Shown here: positions 8,531 through 19,611 of the stretch, in pieces | Layout of the letters: each line of letters opens with the position of its first letter | How positions within the stretch are numbered: the first letter of the stretch is position 1 | Source of the DNA: Archivesica marissinica | Lineage: Eukaryota > Mollusca > Bivalvia > Venerida > Vesicomyidae | Length of the DNA stretch: 64,000 bases | Direction of reading: 5' to 3' | Assembly: GCA_014843695.1 (NCBI GenBank) | Contig: CM026386.1 | Location: 19,335,973 to 19,399,972 of the forward strand | Notes under the pieces: generated by a model | Told to the model about the DNA's origin: nothing | What the model saw: only the letters and a program-made list of their open reading frames with translations | Databases searched by the model: none | Program-made: the position numbers and the translations under genes

Positions 8531-9320
8531 ATAAACGTAAGCATTTAAGTAAAAACCGTCCATTATGTTATCTTGCTAGAGCTACATGTGGCCCTAAGTG
8601 TGTCAAATGAATAATAACTGGAAGTTAAAAATTATTACTATAAATAATCAACTGACTCTATGTGTTTGTAGTTTTTAACAAAACATAGCAGCAAGATATA
8701 TTCACCTTTGTGCTTCGGGGGGATTATGGATACCCCTTGACCTGCTTCACACACATTTCCTTTACATATTATCGATAAAATCAATAAATTGATACAAATT
8801 CAATTGAACAACAAGAACACAAAAGAAAATAAATGATATTTGCAGCACTTGCCATGATAAAAATGAAAATAATAATCTTGAGTCGATCCCTGGGTATCGC
8901 GACTGGGTGATTCGCAAATGGTTGAAACACGTGCCTCACAAAAACGGTCATATTGGCAGAATGCATAGACATCTGGACAATACGTTTTATTTGCTGGCAG
9001 AGCAGTGATAAAACAAAGTTTTGCAATTTACCTGTTTACGTTTTGGGGCCATTGAAATATTTGTTTTTAAGGAAATGTCCGCTTTCACTTTTCTGCGTTG
9101 CTATATTTTGCATACACGCGTCTGCAGTCGTCTGTCGGTAGGCGCTTGACCGGAAGTAAACAATGGACGAAAGGTAAACAAATCGAAAATGTGCAGTAAA
9201 ATAGCTTTTCTATTTGACCCAGTAAGAATTTTCACATATTCAATCGAAGTATCTGTTACATATGATTTTAAAAATAAAAGTTAACCGCAACTGGTTCAAA
9301 TTCGGAACTGGTTAATAAAC
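8531..9320. other. Upstream of the transposase exon; no gene recognised
   Basis: AT-rich sequence that should hold the missing first exon and 5' end of the pogo-type element. I could not recognise an N-terminal helix-turn-helix exon. An acttccggt at about 4702 and accggaagt near 9150 are inverted but only 9 bp long, too short to call terminal repeats. Confidence 0.35.
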
Positions 9321-9321
9321 T

Positions 9322-9597
9322 GTAATATACATTATACATCACACATATACATGTATCTTATCTAGTAATCTACATTATACATCACACATATATGTATCTT
9401 ATCTAGTAATCTACATTATACATCACACATATATACATGTATCTTATCTAGTAATCTACATTATACATCACACATATATATACATGTATCTTATTTAGTA
9501 ATCTACATTATACATCACGCATATACATGTATCTTATCTAGTAATCTACATTATACATGTATCTTATCTAGTAATCTACATTATACATCACATACAT
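9322..9597. repeat. 44-48-bp AT-rich minisatellite, about 6 copies
   Basis: Units contain tctagtaatctacattatac then atcacacatata and catgtatcttat. Copy length varies through the (at)n part. The last copies are shortened. Confidence 0.9.
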
Positions 9598-10041
9598 TAC
9601 GGCGGGTCATTCCTCATAGGCGGTCTCCTCAAAGCCTGAAATATCTGGCTGTGGCTCAGATCAGAATCCTGTAGTAAACATCGCATCTTGTGCCGCCATT
9701 CTGTATACGTGATCTCATTCTTGGGCAATGAAAAAATTGGATCTTGGGTACAGGCAACAGCCACGAAGTATGGGACTGACCAGAAAGTGAGCCGTCTCGT
9801 GAATTGTTTTATTCTCGGATCGGTAGATAGGGTAGGCCCAGGAAACTGTATAGGGATCGACATAAACGGCTGTTTAGATCTGGCTCCTGTACATCCAGAG
9901 ATCACGTCTGCCAGAGATGATCTTGTAACAGGGGTCATGGGCGTCTGGGTGTGAGGAATCCTAAGTGATATATCATATTTATCACTAAGTACCCATATCA
10001 TCTCCATCTCCGAAAGTTTCTCCCTTTGCCGCTGAATCCAT
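9597..10041 (-). pseudogene. Retrotransposon Gag-like fragment (Ty3/gypsy or PNMA-like), decayed
   Basis: The minus-strand frame ends with PIFSLPKNEITYTEWRHKMR and then CLLQDSDLSHSQIFQALRRP. This resembles the start of the Gag capsid region shared by Ty3/gypsy elements and PNMA/ZCCHC12-type domesticated Gags (phenylalanine-rich strand, then YxxW, then CLL and S-x-x-I-x-QA-R). A plausible true start is the ATG at 10041, in another frame (MDSAAKGETFGDGDDMG), which soon meets a stop, so a frame change is needed to reach the long frame. The fragment stops at 9597 just as the 44-48-bp minisatellite begins; no protease, reverse transcriptase or LTR is seen. The call rests on pattern resemblance alone. 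It is described as a remnant, and function is not expected. Confidence 0.4.
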
Positions 10042-10184
10042 AATGGGAATAAAAAACTAGGGTATGTAAAATAAATATAAAAGTAGTGTGAATTGAAAAG
10101 GTCAACACATTTAATAAAGTATGAATGAAAATAACAACTATATTCTTTACTTTTCACAACAGCCAACTCAAATGTAACTCAACG

Positions 10185-11168
10185 CTCAAGCTTCTCTGCC
10201 AAGCTTCAAAGTTTAAAGTCAGACTTCCAAGTGTAAACTCAAACTTCTAAGTGTAAGCTCAAACTTCCAAGTGTAAAGTCAAACTTCCAAGTGTAAACTC
10301 AAACTTCCAAGTGTAAAGTCAAACTTCCAAGTGTAAACTCAAACTTCCAAGTGTAAACTCAAACTTCCAAGTGTAATCTCAAACTTCCAAGTGTAAACTC
10401 AAACTTCCAAGTGTAAAGTCAAACTTCCAAGTGTAAACTCAAACTTCCAAGTGTAAACTCAAACTTCCAAGTGTAATCTCAAACTTACAAGTGTAACCTC
10501 AAACTTCCAAGTGTAAACTCAAACTTACAGTGTAAACTCAAACTTCCAAGTGTAAACTCAAACTTCCAAGTGTAAACTCAAACTTCCAAGTGTAAACTCA
10601 AACTTCCAAGTGTAAACTCAAACTTCCAAGTGTAAACTCACACTTCCAAGGCTAAACTCAAACTTCCAAGTGTAAACTCAAACTTCCAAGCGTAAACTCA
10701 AACTTACAAGTGTAAAGTCAAACTTCCAAGTGTAAACTCAAACTTCCAAGTGTAAACTCACACTTCCAAGGCTAAACTCAAACTTCCAAGTGTAAACTCA
10801 AACTTCCAAGCGTAAACTCAAACTTACAAGTGTAAAGTCTAACTTCCAAGTGTAAAGTCAAACTTACAAATGTAAACTCAAACTTACAAGTGTAAACTCA
10901 AACTTACAAGTGTAAAGTCAAACTTCCAAGTGTAAAGTCAAACTTCCAAGTGTAAACTCAAACTTCCAAGCATAAACTCAAACTTACAAGTGTAAACTCA
11001 AACTTCCAAGTGTAAAGTCAAACTTCCAAGTGTAAACTCAAACTTCCAAGCTGGCAACTCAAACTTCCAAGTGTAAACTCAAACTTCCAAGTGTAAACTC
11101 AAACTTCAAAGTGTGAAGTCAGACTTCAAAGTGTAAACTCAAACTTCCAAGTGTAAACTCAAACTTCA
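10185..11168. repeat. 20-bp minisatellite, about 49 copies, running into the gap
   Basis: The unit aaacttccaagtgtaaactc repeats with few changes (aaactc or aaagtc endings; taatctc; occasional ctggc). Each unit contains two small dyads, ACTTCCAAGT and AGTGTAAACT. The array is cut by the N block, so its true length is unknown. Confidence 0.97.
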
Positions 11169-12168
11169 NNNNNNNNNNNNNNNNNNNNNNNNNNNNNNNN
11201 NNNNNNNNNNNNNNNNNNNNNNNNNNNNNNNNNNNNNNNNNNNNNNNNNNNNNNNNNNNNNNNNNNNNNNNNNNNNNNNNNNNNNNNNNNNNNNNNNNNN
11301 NNNNNNNNNNNNNNNNNNNNNNNNNNNNNNNNNNNNNNNNNNNNNNNNNNNNNNNNNNNNNNNNNNNNNNNNNNNNNNNNNNNNNNNNNNNNNNNNNNNN
11401 NNNNNNNNNNNNNNNNNNNNNNNNNNNNNNNNNNNNNNNNNNNNNNNNNNNNNNNNNNNNNNNNNNNNNNNNNNNNNNNNNNNNNNNNNNNNNNNNNNNN
11501 NNNNNNNNNNNNNNNNNNNNNNNNNNNNNNNNNNNNNNNNNNNNNNNNNNNNNNNNNNNNNNNNNNNNNNNNNNNNNNNNNNNNNNNNNNNNNNNNNNNN
11601 NNNNNNNNNNNNNNNNNNNNNNNNNNNNNNNNNNNNNNNNNNNNNNNNNNNNNNNNNNNNNNNNNNNNNNNNNNNNNNNNNNNNNNNNNNNNNNNNNNNN
11701 NNNNNNNNNNNNNNNNNNNNNNNNNNNNNNNNNNNNNNNNNNNNNNNNNNNNNNNNNNNNNNNNNNNNNNNNNNNNNNNNNNNNNNNNNNNNNNNNNNNN
11801 NNNNNNNNNNNNNNNNNNNNNNNNNNNNNNNNNNNNNNNNNNNNNNNNNNNNNNNNNNNNNNNNNNNNNNNNNNNNNNNNNNNNNNNNNNNNNNNNNNNN
11901 NNNNNNNNNNNNNNNNNNNNNNNNNNNNNNNNNNNNNNNNNNNNNNNNNNNNNNNNNNNNNNNNNNNNNNNNNNNNNNNNNNNNNNNNNNNNNNNNNNNN
12001 NNNNNNNNNNNNNNNNNNNNNNNNNNNNNNNNNNNNNNNNNNNNNNNNNNNNNNNNNNNNNNNNNNNNNNNNNNNNNNNNNNNNNNNNNNNNNNNNNNNN
12101 NNNNNNNNNNNNNNNNNNNNNNNNNNNNNNNNNNNNNNNNNNNNNNNNNNNNNNNNNNNNNNNNNNNN
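11169..12168. other. Assembly gap, exactly 1000 N
   Basis: The round size indicates a scaffolding gap of arbitrary length. It separates two unrelated satellites, so the missing sequence probably includes the end of one and the start of the other. Long open frames spanning it are artefacts. Confidence 1.
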
Positions 12169-15100
12169 CGCGCATCCAAGATCGGACAACTACTGGGAGC
12201 TAACGACCGTAATAACTCGGTCACAGCGCGCATCCAAGATCGGACAACTACTGGGAGCTAACGACCGTAATAACTCGGTCACAGCGCGCATCCAAGATCG
12301 GACAACTACTGGGAGCTAACGACCGTAATAACTCGGTCACAGCGCGAATCCAAGATCGGACAACTACTGGGAGCTAACGACCGTAATAACTCGGTCACAG
12401 CGCGCATCCAAGATCGGACAACTACTGGGAGCTAACGACCGTAATAACTCGGTCACAGCGCATCCAAGATCGGACAACTACTGGGAGCTAACGACCGTAA
12501 TAACTCGGTCACAGCGCATCCAAGATCGGACAACTACTGGGAGCTAACGACCGTAATAACTCGGTCACAGCGCATCCAAGATCGGACAACTACTGGGAGC
12601 TAACGACCGTAATAACTCGGTCACAGCGCATCCAAGATCGGACAACTACTGGGAGCTAACGACCGTAATAACTCGGTCACAGCGCATCCAAGATCGGACA
12701 ACTACTGGGAGCTAACGACCGTAATAACTCGGTCACGGCGCGCATCCAAGATCGGACAACTACTGGGAGCTAACGACCGTAATAACTCGGTCACAGCGCG
12801 CATCCAAGATCGGACAACTACTGGGAGCTAACGACCGTAATAACTCGGTCACAGCGCGCATCCAAGATCGGACAACTACTGGGAGCTAACGACCGTAATA
12901 ACTCGGTCACAGCGCATCCAAGATCGGACAACTACTGGGAGCTAACGACCGTAATAACTCGGTCACAGCGCGCATCCAAGATCGGACAACTACTGGGAGC
13001 TAACGACCGTAATAACTCGGCCACGGCGCGCACCCAAGAACGGACAACTACTTGGAGCTAACGACCGTAATAACTCGGTCACGGCGCGCATCCAAGATCG
13101 GACAACTACTGGGAGCTAACGACCGTAATAACTCGGCCACAGCGCGCACCCAAGAACGGACAACTACTGGGAGCTAACGACCGTAATAACTCGGCCACGG
13201 CGCGCACCCAAGAACGGACAACTACTTGGAGCTAACGACCGTAATAACTCGGTCACGGCGCGCATCCAAGATCGGACAACTACTGGGAGCTAACGACCGT
13301 AATAACTCGGTCACAGCGCGCATCCAAGATCGGACAACTACTGGGAGCTAACGACCGTAATAACTCGGTCACAGCGCGCATCCAAGATCGGACAACTACT
13401 GGGAGCTAACGACCGTAATAACTCGGTCACGGCGCATCCAAGATCGGACAACTACTGGGAGCTAACGACCGTAATAACTCGGTCACAGCGCATCCAAGAT
13501 CGGACAACTACTGGGAGCTAACGACCGTAATAACTCGGTCACAGCGCATCCAAGATCGGACAACTACTGGGAGCTAACGACCGTAATAACTCGGTCACAG
13601 CGCGCATCCAAGATCGGACAACTACTGGGAGCTAACGACCGTAATAACTCGGTCACAGCGCGATCCAAGATCGGACAACTACTGGGAGCTAACGACCGTA
13701 ATAACTCGGTCACGGCGCGCATCCAAGATCGGACAACTACTGGGAGCTAACGACCGTAATAACTCGGTCACAGCGCATCCAAGATCGGACAACTACTGGG
13801 AGCTAACGACCGTAATAACTCGGTCACACGGCATCCAAGATCGGACAACTACTGGGAGCTAACGACCGTAATAACTCGGTCACAGCGCGCATCCAAGATC
13901 GGACAACTACTGGGAGCTAACGACCGTAATAACTCGGTCACAGCGCATCCAAGATCGGACAACTACTGGGAGCTAACGACCGTAATAACTCGGTCACGGC
14001 GCGCATCCAAGATCGGACAACTACTGGGAGCTAACGACCGTAATAACTCGGTCACAGCGCGCATCCAAGATCGGACAACTACTGGGAGCTAACGACCGTA
14101 ATAACTCGGTCACAGCGCATCCAAGATACAACTACTGGGAGCTAACGACCGTAATAACTCGGCACGGCGCGCATCCAAGATCGGACAACTACTGAGCTAA
14201 CGACCGTAATAACTCGGTCACGCGCGCATCCAAGATCGGACAACTACTGGGAGCTAACGACCGTAATAACTCGGTCACAGCGCGCATCCAAGATCGGACA
14301 ACTACTGGGAGCTAACGACCGTAATAACTCGGTCACAGCGCGCATCCAAGATCGGACAACTACTGGGAGCTAACGACCGTAATAACTCGGTCACGGCGCG
14401 CATCCAAGATCGGACAACTACTGGGAGCTAACGACCGTAATAACTCGGTCACAGCGCGCATCCAAGATCGGACAACTACTGGGAGCTAACGACCGTAATA
14501 ACTCGGTCACAGCGCATCCAAGATCGGACAACTACTGGGAGCTAACGACCGTAATAACTCGGTCACAGCGCATTCCAAGATCGGACAACTACTGGGAGCT
14601 AACGACCGTAATAACTCGGTCACAGCGCGCATCCAAGATCGGACAACTACTGGGAGCTAACGACCGTAATAACTCGGTCACAGCGCATCCAAGATCGGAC
14701 AACTACTGGGAGCTAACGACCGTAATAACTCGGTCACAGCGCGCATCCAAGATCGGACAACTACTGGGAGCTAACGACCGTAATAACTCGGCCACAGCGC
14801 GCACCCAAGAACGGACAACTACTGGGAGCTAACGACCGTAATAACTCGGCCACGGCGCGCACCCAAGAACGGACAACTACTTGGAGCTAACGACCGTAAT
14901 AACTCGGTCACGGCGCGCATCCAAGATCGGACAACTACTGGGAGCTAACGACCGTAATAACTCGGTCACAGCGCATCCAAGATCGGACAACTACTGGGAG
15001 CTAACGACCGTAATAACTCGGTCACAGCGCATCCAAGATCGGACAACTACTGGGAGCTAACGACCGTAATAACTCGGTCACAGCGCATCCAAGATCGGAC

Positions 15101-17914
15101 AACTACTGGGAGCTAACGACCGTAATAACTCGGTCACACCGCATCCAAGATCGGACAACTACTGGGAGCTAACGACCGTAATAACTCGGTCACAGCGCAT
15201 CCAAGATCGGACAACTACTGGGAGCTAACGACCGTAATAACTCGGTCACAGCGCGCATCCAAGATCGGACAACTACTGGGAGCTAACGACCGTAATAACT
15301 CGGTCACGGCGCGCATCCAAGAACGGACAACTACTGGGAGCTAACGACCGTAATAACTCGGTCACAGCGCGCATCCAAGATCGGACAACTACTGGGAGCT
15401 AACGACCGTAATAACTCGGTCACAGCGCGAATCCAAGATCGGACAACTACTGGGAGCTAACGACCGTAATAACTCGGTCACAGCGCGCATCCAAGATCGG
15501 ACAACTACTGGGAGCTAACGACCGTAATAACTCGGTCACAGCGCATCCAAGATCGGACAACTACTGGGAGCTAACGACCGTAATAACTCGGTCACAGCGC
15601 ATCCAAGATCGGACAACTACTGGGAGCTAACGACCGTAATAACTCGGTCACAGCGCATCCAAGATCGGACAACTACTGGGAGCTAACGACCGTAATAACT
15701 CGGTCACAGCGCATCCAAGATCGGACAACTACTGGGAGCTAACGACCGTAATAACTCGGTCACAGCGCATCCAAGATCGGACAACTACTGGGAGCTAACG
15801 ACCGTAATAACTCGGTCACAGCGCGCATCCAAGATCGGACAACTACTGGGAGCTAACGACCGTAATAACTCGGTCACAGCGCGCATCCAAGATCGGACAA
15901 CTACTGGGAGCTAACGACCGTAATAACTCGGTCACAGCGCGCATCCAAGATCGGACAACTACTGGGAGCTAACGACCGTAATAACTCGGTCACAGCGCGC
16001 ATCCAAGATCGGACAACTACTGGGAGCTAACGACCGTAATAACTCGGTCACAGCGCGCATCCAAGATCGGACAACTACTGGGAGCTAACGACCGTAATAA
16101 CTCGGTCACAGCGCATCCAAGATCGGACAACTACTGGGAGCTAACGACCGTAATAACTCGGTCACAGCGCATCCAAGATCGGACAACTACTGGGAGCTAA
16201 CGACCGTAATAACTCGGTCACAGCGCATCCAAGATCGGACAACTACTGGGAGCTAACGACCGTAATAACTCGGTCACAGCGCATCCAAGATCGGACAACT
16301 ACTGGGAGCTAACGACCGTAATAACTCGGTCACAGCGCATCCAAGATCGGACAACTACTGGGAGCTAACGACCGTAATAACTCGGTCACAGCGCATCCAA
16401 GATCGGACAACTACTGGGAGCTAACGACCGTAATAACTCGGTCACAGCGCGCATCCAAGATCGGACAACTACTGGGAGCTAACGACCGTAATAACTCGGT
16501 CACAGCGCATCCAAGATCGGACAACTACTGGGAGCTAACGACCGTAATAACTCGGTCACAGCGCGCATCCAAGATCGGACAACTACTGGGAGCTAACGAC
16601 CGTAATAACTCGGTCACAGCGCGCATCCAAGATCGGACAACTACTGGGAGCTAACGACCGTAATAACTCGGTCACAGCGCGCATCCAAGATCGGACAACT
16701 ACTGGGAGCTAACGACCGTAATAACTCGGTCACAGCGCATCCAAGATCGGACAACTACTGGGAGCTAACGACCGTAATAACTCGGTCACAGCGCGCATCC
16801 AAGATCGGACAACTACTGGGAGCTAACGACCGTAATAACTCGGTCACAGCGCGCATCCAAGATCGGACAACTACTGGGAGCTAACGACCGTAATAACTCG
16901 GTCACAGCGCGCATCCAAGATCGGACAACTACTGGGAGCTAACGACCGTAATAACTCGGTCACAGCGCGCATCCAAGATCGGACAACTACTGGGAGCTAA
17001 CGACCGTAATAACTCGGTCACAGCGCATCCAAGATCGGACAACTACTGGGAGCTAACGACCGTAATAACTCGGTCACAGCGCATCCAAGATCGGACAACT
17101 ACTGGGAGCTAACGACCGTAATAACTCGGTCACAGCGCGCATCCAAGATCGGACAACTACTGGGAGCTAACGACCGTAATAACTCGGTCACAGCGCGCAT
17201 CCAAGATCGGACAACTACTGGGAGCTAACGACCGTAATAACTCGGTCACAGCGCGCATCCAAGATCGGACAACTACTGGGAGCTAACGACCGTAATAACT
17301 CGGTCACAGCGCATCCAAGATCGGACAACTACTGGGAGCTAACGACCGTAATAACTCGGTCACAGCGCATCCAAGATCGGACAACTACTGGGAGCTAACG
17401 ACCGTAATAACTCGGTCACAGCGCATCCAAGATCGGACAACTACTGGGAGCTAACGACCGTAATAACTCGGTCACAGCGCGCATCCAAGATCGGACAACT
17501 ACTGGGAGCTAACGACCGTAATAACTCGGTCACAGCGCATCCAAGATCGGACAACTACTGGGAGCTAACGACCGTAATAACTCGGTCACAGCGCGCATCC
17601 AAGATCGGACAACTACTGGGAGCTAACGACCGTAATAACTCGGTCACAGCGCGCATCCAAGATCGGACAACTACTGGGAGCTAACGACCGTAATAACTCG
17701 GTCACAGCGCGCATCCAAGATCGGACAACTACTGGGAGCTAACGACCGTAATAACTCGGTCACAGCGCGCATCCAAGATCGGACAACTACTGGGAGCTAA
17801 CGACCGTAATAACTCGGTCACAGCGCGCATCCAAGATCGGACAACTACTGGGAGCTAACGACCGTAATAACTCGGTCACAGCGCGCATCCAAGATCGGAC
17901 AACTACTGGGAGCT
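12169..17914. repeat. 56/58-bp CpG-rich satellite, about 100 copies
   Basis: The unit contains gcatccaagatcggacaact, then gagctaacgaccgtaata and ctcggtcacag. Units are 56 or 58 bp because the junction is either cg or cgcg. Identity between copies is near complete over 5.7 kb, apart from variant blocks (cacccaagaacgg with cttggagc and cggccac) near 13.02-13.25 and 14.79-14.90 kb. Each unit has five or six CpG and a small dyad, GACCG-8 nt-CGGTC. The array ends at gggagctatatataatc. Confidence 0.98.
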
Positions 17915-18082
17915 ATATATAATCAGAAAAACAACCAACCAAATTGCCTTTAAATCTCAACAATGTGATCTGTTAATGTTGGTATGATACATGTTGGCTT
18001 GTATTCACATATAAACACCATTGAGAATGTTCTTCAAAACATTTCCTCGATATGTCTCTCTTCCATAAATAAAGCAGTATGG
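17915..18082. other. Unique AT-rich junction after the satellite
   Basis: No repeat or coding signal is recognised. A 60-codon minus-strand frame here has no motif and overlaps the SINE head. Confidence 0.4.
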
Positions 18083-18122
18083 CTGTCCGATTAGCGCAGT
18101 GGATAGCACGCTCACTTCTTAC
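18083..18122 (+). mobile_element. tRNA-like SINE head fragment
   Basis: The stretch ttagcgcagtggatagca then cgctcacttc matches the A-box half of a tRNA-derived SINE head. It stops before any B-box, so it is a truncated piece. Similar to family A but with ATAGCACG in place of ATGCTCG. Confidence 0.6.
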
Positions 18123-18201
18123 AAATTGTGGCAAACAAAGTTGGGTTGCCACCACTGCAGTAGGTAGTCAGGAAACAGGAAACAAACCACTTTATATTTA
18201 G

Positions 18202-18434
18202 CCCTTTCAACACTACAGACATCTAAATAGACCTAAAAATGTGTTGATCCAGATGAGCCGGCTCCTGATGAGCCGTCTCATGAGGATCTACACTTTTTGC
18301 CATTAATTTGACTATTGTCAGACAAAATTACCCATTTTGATAAATGAACTGGTCCAATGGTAATTTTCTGATTAATTTATTGGTCTAAACATATCATGGA
18401 CCAGTCCATGTCAGTTACTTGGTGTTGAAATGGG
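18202..18434. mobile_element. Structured TTAA MITE, copy 1 (piggyBac-type)
   Basis: Starts CCCTTTCAACAC and ends GTGTTGAAATGGG, followed by TTAA (18435-18438); the left target copy has mutated to TTAG (18198-18201). It aligns end to end with the element at 21,365. It carries the same double palindrome around gatgagccggctc and the catggaccagtccatg hairpin. The interior has no transposase. It ends 13 bp from the stop codon of the orphan exon and, on the minus strand, provides an AATAAA at about 18,376-18,381. Confidence 0.85.
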
Positions 18435-18451
18435 TTAAGCTAATTCGATGC

Positions 18452-18634
18452 TCATGCTTGTTCTCTTTTTCTTGGTTTATATTTCGGCGCCAAAAGGTCT
18501 TCCGTAAATAGTTCAATTTCTTCTTGAAAATATTCAGTTTTGTCGATATAATTTCCATCTGCAGCATAGTATTCAGTTTTTGGCGGCGTGTAGAGTGGCC
18601 CTTTAAATGTGTATGGAAACATTGAGTCGTCGCA
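18452..18634 (-). CDS. Orphan 3'-terminal exon of an unidentified gene
   Basis: On the minus strand a strong 3' splice site (tttgtttgtatttcag) precedes an open stretch starting at 18,634 and ending at a TGA at 18,452. The 60-residue segment reads CDDSMFPYTFKGPLYTPPKT then EYYAADGNYIDKTEYFQEEI, and ends with a basic tail (KYKPRKREQA). It is acidic in the middle, rich in Tyr and Pro, and has no transposon or low-complexity character, so it looks like a genuine terminal coding exon. I do not recognise the protein. The upstream exons would lie at higher coordinates on the minus strand but none could be identified before the SINE/satellite mosaic. A TTAA MITE starts just downstream in the putative 3' UTR and supplies an AATAAA. 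Confidence 0.4.
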   Translation of the reverse strand, partial: CDDSMFPYTFKGPLYTPPKTEYYAADGNYIDKTEYFQEEIELFTEDLLAPKYKPRKREQA

Positions 18635-18847
18635 CTGAAATACAAACAAACGCATAGCCGTATTTAAAAGAGAATAGATGTGAAATTCTTGAATAATATT
18701 CTAACATCACTCAGCATTTTGTCTGTATACGGAAGGAAGGAATTTACCATGTTTAAATAGGCAAAAAAACCAACACCAACCATTTTTGCGCTTTTTAGAT
18801 ATTTTAGTCATGTTAGAATCGAAATAATATTTGTATTTTGCGTGCGT

Positions 18848-18963
18848 TATTTATAGTCGAATAAAACATGGTTTGTCGTTCTTTACTGCCCGAATGAACG
18901 ACTTCGGTGTAGTTAATTCCTACTCGGCAAAACTCAAAACCATGTTTTATTCCCCAATAAATA
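18848..18963. mobile_element. Fold-back element with three-way-junction potential
   Basis: The 16-bp arms GAATAAAACATGGTTT (18,859-18,874) and its exact reverse complement (18,937-18,952) extend imperfectly to about 27 bp. Between them are a 7-bp hairpin, GTCGTTC with GAACGAC, and a 4-bp one, GTAG with CTAC. A single strand could fold into a stem with two side hairpins. No clear target duplication is seen. It could be a small MITE; no further copy was noticed in this window. Confidence 0.6.
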
Positions 18964-19044
18964 CTTGAAATGCAAATGTTATTATCATGCGACATATTAT
19001 TATGTTATATCTTAGTAGTCATATCGTTTCAAGTTGAACATTTT

Positions 19045-19185
19045 CAAGCTTTTCTCCGGGTATTCCGGTTTCTCCCCACATGAATGACGGCCCACATTTA
19101 CGCTTTCATCTACGCCAACATGAGTGGTTAATATAAGTTGTTAAAGCTTGTTTTGCAATCATTGTAAAATAAATAAACTTTTTTT
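19045..19185 (+). mobile_element. SINE family A, 3' part
   Basis: The tail gtggttaatataagttgtta followed by gcttgttttgcaatca and aaaataaataaa matches the 3' end of the complete SINE at 251-483. The upstream part (cttttctccgggtattccgg) differs from that copy's body and resembles central domains seen in invertebrate SINEs; that resemblance is from memory. Confidence 0.65.
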
Positions 19186-19204
19186 AATTTGCATATTTTA
19201 TATA

Positions 19205-19385
19205 TTAAAGTGAAACTGCATTAGCGTGAAAACTGCATTACCGTAAAAACTGCATTACAGTAAAAACTGTATGACCGTGAAAACTGTATTACCGTAAAAA
19301 CTGCATTACCGTGAAAACTGTATAATTTATATTACCGTGAAAACTGCATTACCGTGAAACTGCATTACGGTGAAAACTGTATTAA
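19205..19385. repeat. About 17-bp minisatellite, roughly 11 copies
   Basis: Units of the form aaactgcattaccgtga recur with variations (gtattaccgtaaa, gcattacagtaaa). One copy is widened by an AT-rich insert (ataatttat). Confidence 0.9.
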
Positions 19386-19611
19386 CTTATGCCACCTGCT
19401 GCCGCACAGATAAGACCTACATGAATACTCTCCCTTGAAACAACGTGGTCTGTTCTTGGAAATCATGATTCTAGGTAACTGCTAATCATCATCCACCACA
19501 CAATTTGGTGTTTGTTTAATGGTGCTTGTGTTGTGGGATTAATCAGATCATGCATATGTGGAGGAGGGCCAATCACTAATGCTGTTACAACTTGTGGCTC
19601 AACCCATTTGC
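19386..19611. other. Short spacer; nothing recognised
   Basis: No repeat or coding motif is recognised between the 17-bp repeat and the SINE pair. Confidence 0.35.

Noticed and set aside
8781..9026. 81-codon minus-strand frame as the missing first exon of the transposase
   Set aside because: It has no helix-turn-helix or CENP-B-like pattern, is rich in Ile/Phe and Cys by AT bias, and does not lead into a matching splice.
4698..9160. acttccggt at about 4702 and accggaagt at about 9150 as terminal repeats of the pogo-type element
   Set aside because: Only 9 bp match, with no flanking TA or CAGT start and no extension of similarity; chance is likely.
11119..12233. Three minus-strand open frames of about 340-356 codons across the N block
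   Set aside because: They consist almost entirely of unknown residues from the 1000-N gap, with a few satellite codons at the edges.
12169..17914. CENP-B box in the 56/58-bp satellite
   Set aside because: The unit has several CG words but not the TTCG-4 nt-A-2 nt-CGGG core spacing.
18813..18995. 60-codon minus-strand frame as an exon upstream of the orphan exon
   Set aside because: It is the translation of the fold-back inverted repeat at 18,848-18,963 and has no splice-site support.
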